A DNA stretch of 64,000 nt from NCBI RefSeq assembly GCF_964019385.1, contig NC_088645.1:37105432-37169431 (forward strand), written 5' to 3'. The position numbers were made by a program, and so were the translations under genes. Positions 26,617 to 41,600 of this stretch are shown piece after piece (position 1 is the stretch's first letter; every line of letters starts with the position of its first letter). The notes under the pieces were generated by a model. The model made no database searches. It saw only the letters and a list, made by a program, of their open reading frames with translations, and had not been told where the DNA came from. The stretch is from Sycon ciliatum (lineage: Eukaryota > Porifera > Calcarea > Leucosolenida > Sycettidae).

Positions 26617-29600
26617 GTACGGATGGCATCTTCACCTAGGTAGGGCTGCTTGTTTGATTTATGTTTCGTGGTGGTGGTGGCGTTCTTGCGGATGCCGGAA
26701 ACTCAGTCAAACCGAGTCTCTCGCGAACCGTGAATTAGTTTGTGTTGTGAATAGCAGTAATTTGTATTTTGTATTTTATAATATATAAGGATTTCCCAAA
26801 GGCTTTGGGCCTGTCGAGGGGATCTCCTGCAAGAAGAATGAAATGACAACTTTATGTAGAGGGAGCAGTTAATCGAGGACAGGCTAAGGAAATAGATAGA
26901 GGCGTACAAAATCTGGGTATTAAGCAATGCATGATGGAATCGTGCAGCTTACTGCTATGTGAACTGTTTTCTTCGCGAAGTGCACTCTGTCTACAAAATA
27001 CAGTCCTGCTCAATGAAATCCAGTCGCGTCACTCAAGTCTGCGCCTTGCACCTTTTCGCAGCCCAGTGTTCGCAGGTCTGGGGCTGCGCAACGCCCGGTG
27101 AGTACTCGAGGGACGCGACTGGATTTCATTGAGCAGGACTGTACGCTGAAGAGACCAATGATGGCCTTCCAGCACAGTCATATCAAGCAGCAACCAACTC
27201 TTGTTTGTTCGTTTTTTGATTTATTTTAGTTCGTTGCCTCAACACTACAATGCAAGTTACAATATCTTGAGAATAGAGAGGTTAAGATGCACAATATTTC
27301 CGACGTGACGCGCAGTTTCACGCAAATTTGGCGTGAAACTCCAAATTTCGACGTGAGCTGCAGGTCACTCGCGTTTTCGACGCGCGAGCCAAATAACGCA
27401 AGCTGAACTTTCGCATCAAGTCGGATCAAACTTCGAAGAGGGTGGAACAGGAAACAAAATAATTATAACTGAGGTAGGGATGTCAGCGAACGCACTGCGC
27501 AGGCCTCTGCGCATGCATTGCGTCATCGATTTTTTGAACGTGATCGCGGCCGACAGAGAAAACATGGCCGCGGTCTGTTTGCACCGCTGGGAGTCGTAAA
27601 ATTACTGTTCTTCTGTCCCCGCGACCATTCAAATCATACGCGATACAGGAGGACCCACGAGCTCACCACGTTCTCCCCGGTCGATTTCTCTGAAAGTTTG
27701 CACATCGTGAAACACCAGTATGAGAGGTGTTCAGGCCAATTTTCAAGGGATTACCCTGGTTGGATCGTTCCAAAATCGGACTTGCATTTCTCGCTCGCGG
27801 CCATTTCTTGCGCGATGGAAGCGCCCTGCCCTGGTGAGTAACCAGCGTCGCGCTTGGTAGAGAGTTGCTGCAATCAGCTCCCTGATGTCTTCGCTGCCAT
27901 TGTCAGAAGCGATGGGCCCTGAATTTGTTTGAGAGTCTCTGGATGCTACTTTTCCTCAGCCTAGTTTTCAGCCATTCCGTGCATCTTCTTCGCACGATTT
28001 ATTTTGCAAAAAAATGAAAGGGTTCATGAGTTTTTTTGTCGGCCGCGCGTAGATGGGCCAGGCTGACCTGCGCAGATGGGCTGCGCAGTGCGTTCGCTGA
28101 TATCCCTAACTGAGGGTTCTCACTCAGACAGGAGGGAGTGAGACAGAAAATATGGTGGAGCATTCGTGGAAGCCCACTTACTGCAAGAAACGTAGCGTAC
28201 AATAAAACCTAGCTGGCAAAGCATGAACGCAGGCACAAGTCACAGTCATCGGGGAACTCAAACATGAAATACATTGTTGAACAGAAGGGTCACTGTCACC
28301 TGGTCACAGTGCCTGCAGGCCACAACTTTCACACCAAGGTTCAACTCGAGTTCGAGAAACGCGCCCAAACAGGCTGTGAGTTGTACCTTGCAGGCACGGT
28401 GACCAGGTGACTGGTGTACGCATGAGCACGTGACCGCTTATTCAACCATGTTCAATTGGAAATAAGGATCGAACGCTGCATCGCAGCCTTCTCGGACCCA
28501 AACCAGTCGACTCGGCGTCCAAAAGACGACAACATATGGGCCAATCGCGGTCATCCGTGCTTTTATAAGAACAAAATGGCGCTTTTAGTGACATTTTGCA
28601 TACAAATCCTCATCTAGTAGGGCGCAGTCATTCAGTTTCGGAGGAAGTGGTGAGTTCGATTGGGAGTAAAGGAGGAAGGAAGCGTCTCAGCTTCCTCGGA
28701 CCAAGACCATTCGACTCAGCACCCAGAAGACTACAACTGGTGAAAATTTGCATTGAACACAGCTTTCACTTCGTGAATACAGTAAACCAATTGAAAATGA
28801 CCATAATTATGCAGTGATCGACCTTCTCTGTGGTGGAGCTGAGCCCTTCATACGTCATCACTGAGCTGGTCGCTATGGCGACGTGAGCATGCAATTGGCG
28901 AATCGGCAAGTTTGGCTAATCGTATGGAAGTGAGAGATATGCCATTCGAACCGATATCCAGTTGTCCTTCTTCTGGACCCTACTTGAAAAATCGCTGCAC
29001 TTCCCCTGTAAACATAAGGTAACTGGATGCCTAGTACTAGTGTTTATGTTCTTCACGAATACCAACACAAGCCACATAAGCCGCTACTGGCACTGGTGCG
29101 TACAGTGTCTCTCCTATACGAGATACAGTGTCGCTGAATGCCCAGCTGAAACGATGGACTGTACAGCAGCATCATTGTACACATATTGCAGCGTGGCTGC
29201 TTTTTTTCTTCTCTTTTTCTTCTTTTGTTTAATATTATTTTTATACTAAAAGTTTACATTCGCAACTCGTAAATTATTATTATTATTATTAGACACAATC
29301 TCATAGCATGTGAAAAGCATAGCTAATGCAGGTACAGAATCCCCTGAGACAAGGGCGTTGAGCCAGTCACGGCAATAGTAAGCTAGGAAAACAAAGCAAA
29401 TATTAAAGCATAAATGAGTGGAAAATTACAAAGAAAAACGATTAACGGAAGTGAGCACAATCAAAATTCGTGCATCACCCAGGTATTCAAGAATGTTCTT
29501 CGATAATAATCATTGCGTCTACTGTAAGACATGTATATATAACGAGGAAGTAAATCTAACGTTTTAACGGATGACATTCCTTCGTTATAATAAGATCCGT

Positions 29601-32600
29601 TGTGGCCGTACTGCTTCATATATGTTGTGTGTGGATATGCCGAAATACTGCAAGATCGTTAACATATCTTCTCGTTAATCTACGAATTTTGGACAATCGT
29701 TAAATTTGCGACTCGTTATAATAACATGTCTTACAGTAGTTCAGTTGTGATAGTAGATCATTAAACTGATCAATAGAAGAACAAGTTTTCAGACCGTATG
29801 GTAATGATAACCAATGAGAGTAACTGCAAACAAGGGGGACTTTAGATACCGGGCTGACTTAACAAGAGTCAGGATAAGCGTGTTACGGGTTGAGCTTGTC
29901 GGAATCATGTGTGAAGGGGTTTTATGAAGAAATATTTTATGAAGAAAATGATGAAAATGGACAAGGTGAGCGAAAGACAAGCCCTGGGGCTGTGACAGGG
30001 CAATCGCAGAAGCATCAAAAGAAATACTTAAAAGCACGACAACAACTGAGTGGGGCCGCACACAGAAGCAGTGACGGTGTGGTGTTGTGTAAGCAGCTTC
30101 GCTGACCAGGGGTCTCCGTATCTTCACCGCTCACACACACAGCAGATGGAAATTTGAAAAGAATAATAGTGAGTGGTGGTGAAACGAATATTCGAATATT
30201 CGAACATTCGTTCGGTTTGTCGCATTCGAATATTCGTTAAGTCACATTCGAGTATTCGTTACGTCACTTCGAATGCAGTGCCTGTACATACATGGACGCC
30301 GAACATGGCACAGTGCAGTGCGTACAGGCTGCCGGTGACTTCGTACTGCATGCATGCACATGTCTGTCCATACTGGACTGCCAATTTGGCACATAACGTT
30401 TATGAACTTCGAAGTAGCCTTATGTGGCAGTACATTTTATGTGGCACCACCGTTTGTCATACCTAATATCAATGACAACATCCATCAAATGACTGGGAGG
30501 AGGTCATGTGATGTTATTTCTGTTATTATTTCTTCCTCTGCTAAGCAAAACTTCGTTGCGTTTTTAGTGTTCTTGTCATGATATTTCTGTCGGAATTAGA
30601 CATACATGTCAGTGATCTATCCCCTGCATAGGGTAGCTGAGTTGTCGTCCATTGTTCTGACAGGCTTTTTGAACCTCCGAAAAGCGTAGAGTCCTTTGAA
30701 AGATTGGCGAAGCAGAACCGTTTCTCGACAGGATGTCACCAGAACACAACCCCAGGCGCGCGCGCGTGCATGACACCAAAGTGCGAAAATGAGAACCAGT
30801 TTGAAAGACCGTGTTGCTCGAAGAAGTGTCCAGGACCACCCCAACGCTCAGGCACTGCTGTACTAGCACGAGTCGATGGTGCGCATCTGCACACAGCCAA
30901 AATCACCGCTGCGAAGATGGAGAGCGTTTGTTTGGGTCTGTATGGCTCCTTCCATGGCGTTCTGGAGAGTGGCCACAACTACCAGCGCCACTGTGGAGGT
31001 CGTCAAGCTCACAGTTCGAGCGAAGAACTTGGCGATCTCCACGATCAAAATAATCGTGTCTTGGAAACTTTTAAAGGCTGCGGAACAAAAGCTGGCAGCA
31101 GCGCTGGCGGCGACAGTCAGCGAGGATGCAGACTCGATGTCATCAGGGAGTGAGTCGTCATCAGATTTAGACGAAGAGTGAAGCTGGACTGCTTTGAAAC
31201 GAGCTGTGTGACATCTGTAAATAAATATCTTTCATATGCTGCCTTGTTTTCCACTTTGCAAAGCGTGTTCGTAGCCATAGAATGATTTGGACTGAACTGT
31301 AAAAACGCAACGAAGTTTTGCTTAACGGAGGAAGTATTATTATTATTTATTAAATTTTTAATAGGGCATTCCCAAAGGCCTAAGGCCTTCTTACAGGGTA
31401 CCCTATATGTTTTTGTATGGATCATCCAGCGGAAGTCTGATAGCGTGGAGCAAATACGAACAGAAGCAGGGAGCGAATTCCAGCGATCGGCTGCACTTAA
31501 GAAGTTTAATGCGTACAAGCCATAGCGGTTATTGGCCGGGGGAAGAGCAAGAGACAGAGTAACCTGCGAGCGGGTTATTGACGCTGTGTGTGTGGCATTG
31601 ACGTTAGTCACAAAACACAGTCTGTTAGCAGTGGACTACACATCTTATGTAATGATCTGTAAATAAGTACAAACAATTTGAATCTCAAACGTAAGGAGAT
31701 AGAAGCTAGGCGGTATCTGGCTAGAATAGCAGAAATGTCACAGAACCTGGGATAACCGAAAATAGTTCTCACTGCACAGTTGCTGAAGCGAGTCAAGCGA
31801 TCTTGTTGCCCAGCCTGCAGACTATGGGAAAACGCATCGGAACGGTACACTAGCTGAGCTTGTATGAACGAGCAGTAGAAAATCCTCTTTGCATCACCAG
31901 TTAGACGGTCACGGATTCTACGAAACGCAGCTAGCTTGTCGCCTATCTTTCGTTCAAGGGCACTGGTGTGGTCGGTGAATGTCAGGCGCTGGTCAAAGGT
32001 CATACCAAGGTACTTGACGGTGGTCGCTGGTGCAATTGAGACATTTTCAATGTTGAGTCGGAGGGAGGAGCATACTTTTTTTCGATCTGGAGTTGAACAC
32101 AATGAACTGGGCCTTGCTGGCATTCAGGATTAGTCCTCGTTCACTCAGGAAGTCCCTGATACGGCAAACATCTCGGGCCAGTTCTTCGGTAGTTTGTTGT
32201 AGGTTGCGGCCTGCTAGGTACAGGGCGACATCGTCAGCGTACTGGCGCACCATGCTAGAAGATGCTGCCGAGGGCAATTTGCGTACAGATACCGTATATT
32301 CTCTATTATAAGCACAGGTCTCCATTACTAGCACAGTCTCTAATACTAGCACACTGTGTGTTGTGAATGGCGTTGTCGTGGGAAAGGTCTTCAGTGAATG
32401 TGTGTCAGATCTCGTCATGACTGTAACTCCTACTTGATTCCCTGGCTAGGTGCTGCTATGCTAGGCTATGCTATGCTTGATTTGTTTGAATTCTTTCTTG
32501 AGCATTGAATTTATTGATTTGTATTTGACCTGTCTTACCTGGGTCTACGTAACTTGCTTTGCAGTATCCTTGATCGTTGTGTTAGGCAAGTGCCCTGATG

Positions 32601-35600
32601 TCGTAATATCCATGTTGGATTCGTCAGTAGACTGCTCTGCTGCACTATTTGACGACGTAGTTACGTTCCTTTATTTCGCTTCGCGCTCGTAGTTTGAATT
32701 TCTTGAGTGCACGCACGGCGTATTTTTTGTGTTTAGTTTTAGTGACGTCGTGAGGTACTAATTTGGCTACTCGGACTGTACGAACTGTACTCGGGCGCGA
32801 TCGAGTATCGATCTGGCTACATTTTGGCGCTAGTGCTTTGACAGTTGTTGTCTTTTTGGCGCTAGTGCTTTTGACGGTTTGTCTTACCTGGTTTCTAAGT
32901 AGTTCTTCTCTCTTGCTTCAACACAGTCATGTAATTTCTTTCGTTTCCTTTTCTATCTTGCATCCTCTCTGATCGTTCGTGCCATGTAAATAAATACTGG
33001 TCGGTCTCAGTTCTTGGAACCTTTGAGTGTATGGTACACAACACTGTGAGCACCTTTCGAAACATTATAAGCACAGTCTCTATTATTAGCACGGTCTTGG
33101 TGGAAATCAATGCTGCACGCATGATATCTAGCATGTATTTCTTCTTGCTCTGTATGGATGTATTGGTTGAAAAAATATAAGCGCGGTCTCCAATATAAGC
33201 ACGGTCTCCAATATAAGCACGGGGTAGAGGGGTGTTGAAAAAATAGAAGCACGGCGCTTATAAAAGAGAATAATACGGTAGGTTAAAGAGCACAGGTCCA
33301 AGGGTGGATCACTGAGGAACTCCCCTGTGAGCTTCGTACAGTTCACCTCTGGACGTGCGTGTTACCACTCACTGTCGCCTGCCTCGTAGGTAGCTCGCAA
33401 TGTTACCAAAAGAATATTCGTTCATTCGTTCGTTAAGCCGAACAATATTCGGCTAGTAGGTTTTGACATTCGTTTCACCACTAATATTGGTAAGTGAAAG
33501 AGCAACTAGAGAAAAGAGATGGATAAAGAGCCCAGCGGCATTCAGGCTCCTCATCGTCACTTGTATGGCACATGGGTGTATCTGATAGCAGACTAAAGTA
33601 CAGTATTGCTGATGAACGCAGCACATAATATGTGTATGTTGCCTAGAACCAGTTCTGGTTCCGCAGATGCCGGTAGACTTTCGTCTTGAAGCCTTGAAGG
33701 CCGCGTGTGCATGAGCGCTGAGGAAACAGGTCCTTGGGCAGCGCGTTGCAATCAGCCAGAGAGCAAAACGGGAAGGGGAGCTTCAGCGGCTGAGTGGGGC
33801 GGACACAGAATTGTAGCTGGTAGAGGCGGCCTGCTGCCATACAGTGGTGGTTGTGGTGCGTTCTCGGATGCACTCTTTGATGCTAGTGTTCTCATATCCA
33901 GTACCATTTGCGTCCGTCTGTCTTCTCTGCCGTCTTCTCATGGACGCTGGTAAGCTAGCTAGCGGCTCTTCATGGTGGATGTTGGCAAGTCGACATCGAC
34001 GGGGCGGTTCTCATCCAGGGGCCATCCAAGATTTTACTGACATGCCACTCACTCTGTGAAGCAATCCTTCAACTCGTCCGTGAAGGACTCGTTTCATGAC
34101 TTGTCAATGGGCGGCAATTCACCTGTGCAGCAAGCAGGGATGTATCAATAGCGGATGTTGGCATCTACCAGATGCTTATGTACATTCTGCACTCGATGCG
34201 CAGCAAATACGTTGAGTACTCCCAGTGCAGGCTGGTCCACTGGGAGCTGGAGCTGTTCCCGAGTCCGGATTAAGTACGGAATGAGGACGTACTCCACATA
34301 CTGGAGCATTGTGATTTCACTGCTCCAATACGTCCAATGTGAGAAGTTACAGCTCAAGAGTCCCAAAGGCGCTTGACTTTGTTGTTTAACTTTTTTTTAC
34401 AATGATCGCAGCTCACAGTAAAAAAAAAGTAGTGCCGGTAGTGTCGCTTGAAGTTCTGAACTGAGTTCCTGTTCGAGCCCTTTCGAAAACTTCTCTGCTT
34501 TTTTTGCCATTTTCTGCTGCGTACCGTCCAATTCTTACTCTTTTTGGTCATCATGCTGTAGAATAGCATATGAGCCAGAGAACGCGGAAAGGGTGCTTCG
34601 CCTCAAATTTTGGAAATTGGATTCTTTAGTGTACCACATGCCTGCAAGCTTCAGAAATCATTAGAAAAATCAGTCAAAAACTCCCAGTAATACCCAAGTT
34701 ACAAGCAGTTTTGTTGGGTGCGGTCTGACAGTCGCACACAGAAAAGTGCAACTTCAAGTTGTTTTTTATTTAGTTCAGTGTGCAGTGAACTAAGCACCCT
34801 TTTCGCATGCACTGGCTCATATATGCATGTACTGGTGTTGGTCTTGCTGCCTTATGTTCCCTTTCAGTATCACCAGCAGCAGCTGTAGCAGCGGCGGTGG
34901 CTGTGGCACCAATGTCGGATCCACGCATGCCTCTGCGACCGGGTGGGGTCACGGACGTTATCCTATCGGCACTGGCTGCATGCCAGGCAGACGATCAACC
35001 GACGTCCGTGCAGTCAGCGATGAATAACAAGCAACAGCAACAACAACAGCTACATCCGGCGGCAGCTACGGAGAACGCCAGTCAGCCATCAGGACAGAAC
35101 CCACACTCAGTGCCAAGCGCTCGAGCAGCATGGAACACGGGCGCCAGTATGCCAGTAGCATCGGCCGTTCTGCCTGCAGTGCAGACCAGCGAGAGCGGGC
35201 ACGGGGGTGGGGGCACGACTTGGTTTGACGATACCGAGTGCGGCAGCGAGTCTGCGCTGAGCGCCACCTGGTCCGGGCAGGGCGAGGGCATAGCGTACCA
35301 CTTCCTGACGTCGCAGCGCTCCCAGGAACGCTGGGCACAGCTGAACCTTATCGGTGGCAGTGGTGGTGGTGGTGATGGGGATGGAAGAGGAACACACACA
35401 GACAAGCCCGCCAACGCATCCATGGTCGAAGTGGTGCAGCACTTCGAACAGGCGGACGCCGCCAAGACCACACGGCAGCAGAGAGTGCCCAGGCACTACG
35501 CCAAGACCTCCAGCACGCCGTGCGTCGGTAAAAAGAACAGGCGGCCGCCGAGCAGCTTGAATCTCACCGCCATCTCGCAGGTGTCCACGACGGACCGCTT

Positions 35601-38600
35601 CATGGAATCCACCGACTCACTGGCACCTGATGCATTGGGCTTTGTCGACATACCCCATCCCGCTCACAACCGCAATGCTATCACCAAGCACTATCAACCG
35701 TCACACGTTGAAACACGCGCAGCACAGACATCAACAGCTCAACCACGAACCACTGCCGACCATGTACAGGCCCATCACGGTGCTGATGGCGACGTCGCTG
35801 GTGGAGCGGACGTCCCGCAGAGAGCCATGACCATCTACAACAACCTGATGAACGAACAACGGCGAGGCGGCAGCAGTGTGCGTTCACCCGTGCCCATCTG
35901 TGCCGTGGCGTCCGCCGGCAGACGCATTGACACTGTTCCTGCGGCGGCGACGGTGGCTACTGGCCATGTTGCTGCGAGTTTAGCCGTGCGGCAACACGGT
36001 GAGCAGGAGGCGGGCAGCGAAACGGACAACACCGCACCCAACGCCGACAGCGACATGCCGAGTTCAACGTTCCCCGACGACCACAAATCATCTGCGCAGC
36101 CTGCGACCATCGTCGTCACGGCGACGACCCCTGCCAAAGAGCGTTCCGCGCCGGAAAGCATGGTGGACATGGTGACGCCGGCACGATACGGACGTACAAG
36201 TAACTTCCTACTCAGCGCGTTGAGGAGGAAGCGCTCACCTTCAAGCATGGCACGATCACGGCGCTCCAGTACCCATGGTATTGTAGTGAAGAGCAATCCG
36301 GAAAGTATACCGTTTGAGCTCTCGAAAGGCTGGAAAGAGGTGGGCAAGCAGCGCTATGGTCTAGAGGACGAGAACGACATCATACAGCAGCTGGCCGATG
36401 ACGACCGGCGCACGTTCTACATCAAGCCGGATGCGCAGGAGGAGTGGCGTCGCGACGCGGTGGAGTGGCGCTTTGCGCGCCTGCACCTCGTCTGGCTGGT
36501 GTGCGCCTGCCTGCTGCTGACGTACGGCATCGCGTGCCTGTGGCATACGCTGCAAGTGCCGCGCTCTGTACGCAGTGCCGTACTGTGGTTGGTCGACGGA
36601 AGCGGCGCCTCCGCTGTTGTCGCCAATCTGACGTGTACTCGGCCGTCCGACAGTCCGGTGCTTTCGTCGCTGACGATCGGCCGACATGACGCCACATTGT
36701 CAGCCATGGTAAGCAGTCATCCATGTCCATGGTGCTGTGTTGGGTGTCCATGGCAACTACAGTGCTGCTCAATGAAATTTGGTCACATTACTCAGGTTGG
36801 CACTGTGCACCGTTTTTACAGCCCAATGTTCCCATGGCGTACTTGAGTGACTTGACGGGATTTCATTGAGCAGCACCACTGTAGTTGTGCTGCTGTACAG
36901 GTCACTGTGTGTTGCTGTGTTTTGTCTCGTCTATGTTTAAGGTGTTCAACGACCTCACTGCTTGTTCCTGTAGCCCTACCATTTTTGAAGCCATCATGAG
37001 TGCATGGCGGTAACCCCCAACAGTGTGCAACCCCAGGCCATTGAGTCTGCGACGGCAAAGCTTCACATTGCGCGACAAATCCGTCAGCATTCTTCCACCC
37101 TGTTCATGATACTACCTCCGACAAGCGAAACTTGGCGCGTTTTTTTGTTGTTGATTTTTTTTGTGTTGGTACCACAACTTCACAAGGCTGTGAGGTACGA
37201 CCTACTTGTACCTCCATGCAATCGGGTGCAGGAAGCCAAGCGACGAGCTGGTGAGTGGCACATGGCTCAGACTTAGTCAGAGGCAAGCCAGTCTCTCGTG
37301 TACCAGCAAAACAGTGCGCGCGTCCATTCTGCGAAGGAGAATCGTCGTGCTTTCGCGTTGCAATGGAAAACCAAGGAGTTCTCTCTCTCTCTCTCCAATT
37401 GGTCACTCCGCCAGCACAGAGTCCATACGTCCATGCCAAACAATCCTAGCGTCTTTCAATAGCCACTAGAGCGATGCGTCTCTGGTGGCTAAGGAAAATC
37501 GCCAGGAATTGCTGCAGGCAATTTTGGACAGTTGGCGAGAATACCCGGCAAAACAGTTGGAGTCCAGGCGCTTGTGGAGGTGTTGCACAGTTCTTACCAT
37601 GTCAACCTGGATAGTGGCGGCGGAAACGACTACCCTCGACACCGTGGCTCGAGCACAGCACACAGGAGCGACATCGAGATTTTCAGAGCGATCACAACAG
37701 AGGTACTTGCTGCAACTGAATCCGCTTTAGTCACACTTTCGTCTCCAAACAGGAACAACTCCTCTCCAGACAAAACTGCGATCTCTGAATCAGAGGAAAG
37801 TGATTCTGCCGAGCAGATGCCTCTTATGTCCTTGTTGAGCAATACCAAGTTGAATTTTGGTGAGTCAATCATTAGTTTTGATTGTAAAGTGTGATTTATT
37901 TCTCGTAATTTGAAGTAAAAAACGCGCCAAGTTTCGCTTGTCGGAGGTAGTAGATACTGTAGGGCTGAAACATTTATACCGATAACTCGCATATCGATCG
38001 TTAAGAGTGCAATCGATAACCGTTAGTGTTCAAAACGAGTGCTAACGATTCTTTATGCATGCACATCAGTGACAGTATTCTAGCCCTTGCACTCCATCCG
38101 ATAGTGAATAAGAGTACAATCATGTACTTCTTCTTAAAGCGCGGTAAAATTGATTTGTGGCTTTGAAAGAGATCGGGAGAGGAGACTTTGTCTTTTCGGT
38201 TCATTTGTGGGGGAGGTCGGAGATAAGAGCAGTTGCCAGCGAGTGATGACAAGATTCTTCGCTCTAGAAACAACATGAAATTTTCTAGTTCATGCTGATA
38301 AACCAGCCAGATGTCAACAGTGCTGAGCCACAAATTTGTACCGCAGCAAAAGGTATCGTGAAATTTCTTCATAAACTGGTGTTCGAAGCACACGGCTAGA
38401 GCCGGCAAGAATCGATAAAACCAATATATCGATCGTTAATGATATTGGTCGGTCATTAGGAGTTAACCCTTTGCCGGTCTAACTCAATGTATGCGAGGGG
38501 TGGTCACGCAAATACATGTACACACAACCAGCAATAACTCAAGAACCATGTGATGTAGGTATGGGTAAACCATATATTTTCAAAATCTGTATGCCTGAAC

Positions 38601-41600
38601 GCGTCCAGAAAATTCAAATATGACTAGGTCCAAGCAAGGATAGGGCCCATGGTAGCCCTTCAAGTTGAGAGAAAATACAATTGCGAATGAAATACACGAA
38701 TATCACAGCACGAAGGGCATACCAAGTTCGTGATGGAGCTGAAGTCGTACGATAAACAATCAGGTAAGGGCTACGTCTTTACAAGAAATGTAGGCTCTCT
38801 ACAATACCGCCATTGAACACCAACACCTCGCCATCGGCGATACGCCAGCAGCAGCAATTCCCATTCCACGATATCGCAGCTTCGGTTTGTTCATCTCAGC
38901 GCTGCTCGCGTCAGATTCACTCTCGCTCAGATGAGCACTCAGGCACTAGCTTACGCATGCCGTGATTCTCACGGCCAGGCGAATCAGCTGATCGCACCTG
39001 ACGAGTCCTTGTGACAGTCACTGTGGCCGTGTCGGCAGCAAGAAGGCTTCCTCTCTTTTTGGAGAATTTTGTTTCTTCATTCGTGGATGATATATTTTTG
39101 AACTAGCAGGACTCAACGGAGCTTTTTTTCTCAACACACTACACTGCAAAACCTCCCGGGAGATCCAGGCTGGACTGGTGGTGTTACTGCTCTCAGAACG
39201 CTTGTCAAACACGGCCCCAAGAGATGCACTCGCATTCTCTAAATGCACGCATGGCGGATGGTCGTCTTTTCCAATTTCAACAAACTTCAGTGGATCGATA
39301 CGGCAAAAATTTGTATGGTAAGCATGGTTGTTTTGTACATCGTCAGAAAGCCTTGGACCTCAGCTACGCGTAGAGCGCCATTTTAGCTGTCTCCTAGCAA
39401 CAAGACCCCAAAAAATGAGGGCCAAACGTACCGATACTATAGTATCGGTTCGCTTATGGTAGACCGGTAAAGGGTTAATGAATGATCGTTTCAGCCCCAA
39501 TTAGATAGATCTAGCGTTGGGCTCAAATCTCTTGTTTAGGAAGTTTTTTTTGTCGCCGTACTGGACAGAGTTGTACAGGTAGGTGAACCTTGGTTCATTT
39601 GGGAAGGTTCACCTGGAGCAGGGGGGTCGGAATCGGTGCGGCAGGTACAGGCAAAGCCGCACCAATAATTTCATCTTGTGATTTTTGGGGCAATAGGGCT
39701 TGAAAGTGCTACGTCACAGCATAGCAACAATTTCAAAAATTCAAAAACTGGATCCATTTGGATCCAGTTTTTGTATGGATCCAAGCACATTTCAAGCGGC
39801 CTTACTCACAGCAAGGTGATGTAGCCAGTGAAACTGACTGATTTGGCTACTGGGGGCGGGGTGACAACTGGTGGCGGAGTAAAAGTCACACATGCATACG
39901 ACATGAGTGGGTTGCTATGCACCCACATACTGAGGCAATAGCAAAGTCACACCTTAGTGGATCCAAAATAGAAATCTGATGTCAAATTACTACTCCCTGG
40001 CCGTTTTTGACGTCATCACTTTTGAGGCAATAGAATGTGGGCTCTTTGGGCCCAATATCCCTAACGTTTTCCCGGAGGAGGACCCCCTGGACCCTCTGCC
40101 CATTCATGGCCGCACCAATGTCGGATCCCTTCCGATGCCCCTGTGGAGTAGAATGGTCACCTTTAACCCTTTTGAACCTTTCTTGCAGCTCCAATTTTTT
40201 TTCGTGAATCAGAGATGAAGCTGCAAGTGAATTTCCATACGTCTGGGTATAAGTTGTACCGATGTTAAAACCACGCAGAAGGTTGGACGAAGAATGTCAC
40301 AGGGAAACACTACGCTAGATGTACCTCGAGTCCTACTTGGAAGTTGCCCGGGTTGTCAGCTAGAGCTGCGACTGGCGCACGTAGAGTGCATTTTGTCATG
40401 GTGTTGAGTTGTTTGCTTTCTCTCACTTGCAGATGATGCTGGAATGCTTATTCTTGCTGATGAGTGGCATGTGGCTGCTGCGACGGTTTCGACGCTATTC
40501 CGCGCAGCTGCTGGATAGCCGGAAGTTATTCGTGGTAAGTCAAAGCTACTGTAATTCAAGGGATGTATTTTAGTACAGTAAAACCTGGTGTAAGCAACCT
40601 CTCGTTTTAGCGACCACCTGCTCTTAACTTAATGACCGTCTTTCCGTGCACCGACAGTTCTTCACAGACACTGTGGGACCTGGTTCTAAAGACCACCTGG
40701 CTTTAACCCTTTATGTACCAGCCATCTAATGTATGTAAGGGGCTATCGCAGCCACAGAAGCAACCATGGTATGAAATCTAGACGACTTTTGTATATGCAA
40801 GTTGTGTTTTCCTGACTCCATATGTATCACTGCACCCAGGTAAGCATGGATATTGGTACAGCATGCAGTAGTATATGAAGGCCATAGGTGGAATACCAAA
40901 GATACGCGCCAATTGTGCATATTTCTGACCAACCAGGGTATCACAAAAAAATAGACTGAGAATTAGCTTGTGCTCATGTACTGGGAACATAGGGACAAAA
41001 CAACCTCAAAAGCGTTGTCTCAGTGCATGAAGAGCAACAACATACCAGGGATATGGTCATATTGTCACACATTTGAGGTAAAACAATTGGTTCAAAATTG
41101 CAAATTTTGAATTCTTGTGTCAGATTCGAAATCTATATTTTTCTTCATCTTCTCACATCCAGCGTAAGGTAAGTGAAAGAGAAGACAAGAAGCAGTCGCT
41201 GGCTGGTGAATTACGCCTGCCTTGACGATTTTAGGCCATCGCTGCCCTCCCTCTTGCTCCTGTTTTGAGAGCGAATACTGCGATGGGATCAGCGATACAA
41301 ATTTTCAATTTCGAGTCGCATTCCGCGATGATATCGCCACAGCCGATCTCTCCAATCGTCCACCACATCTAGAAGACGTCGCCATGACCTAGAACAATCT
41401 ACATCTTTGCTACAAGCAGAGAAACTGAGCGAGAACACGATCGAAACAGCGACAATTGTTTGCGCTGAAAAGCATACTTTTGAACGCGTTCGTTCTCCAT
41501 ACTTTCAAATGGCAACCTACCCATATCATACATCAAAATTTTCAGTGGGACCTCAGCTGTCGAGCGCAAAAAAACCGCGGCTCGATCGGAGCTACGGCGG

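Larger units (their letters stand above)
30176..33484. mobile_element. hAT-like composite element carrying nested insertions
   Basis: Left end gtggtggtgaaacgaatatt and the mirrored right end (attcgtttcaccac at 33469-33482) share a 14-bp terminus followed by ttcg-rich subterminal repeats. Inside lie a TIR element (30530-31338) and a LINE (31340-33400). No hAT transposase was found. Confidence 0.55.

Noticed and set aside
29789..30127. Possible LINE C-terminus on the minus strand
   Set aside because: Only a vague resemblance (FCVRPHS); the WN-LP and FK motifs are not visible.
34807..34867. ATG at 34807 and signal-peptide-like [16 protein letters not shown] as the tetraspan N-terminus
   Set aside because: A pyrimidine-rich acceptor (ccctttcag) follows, and phase fits a GC-rich coding exon at 25980-26616. 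Kept only as the alternative start.
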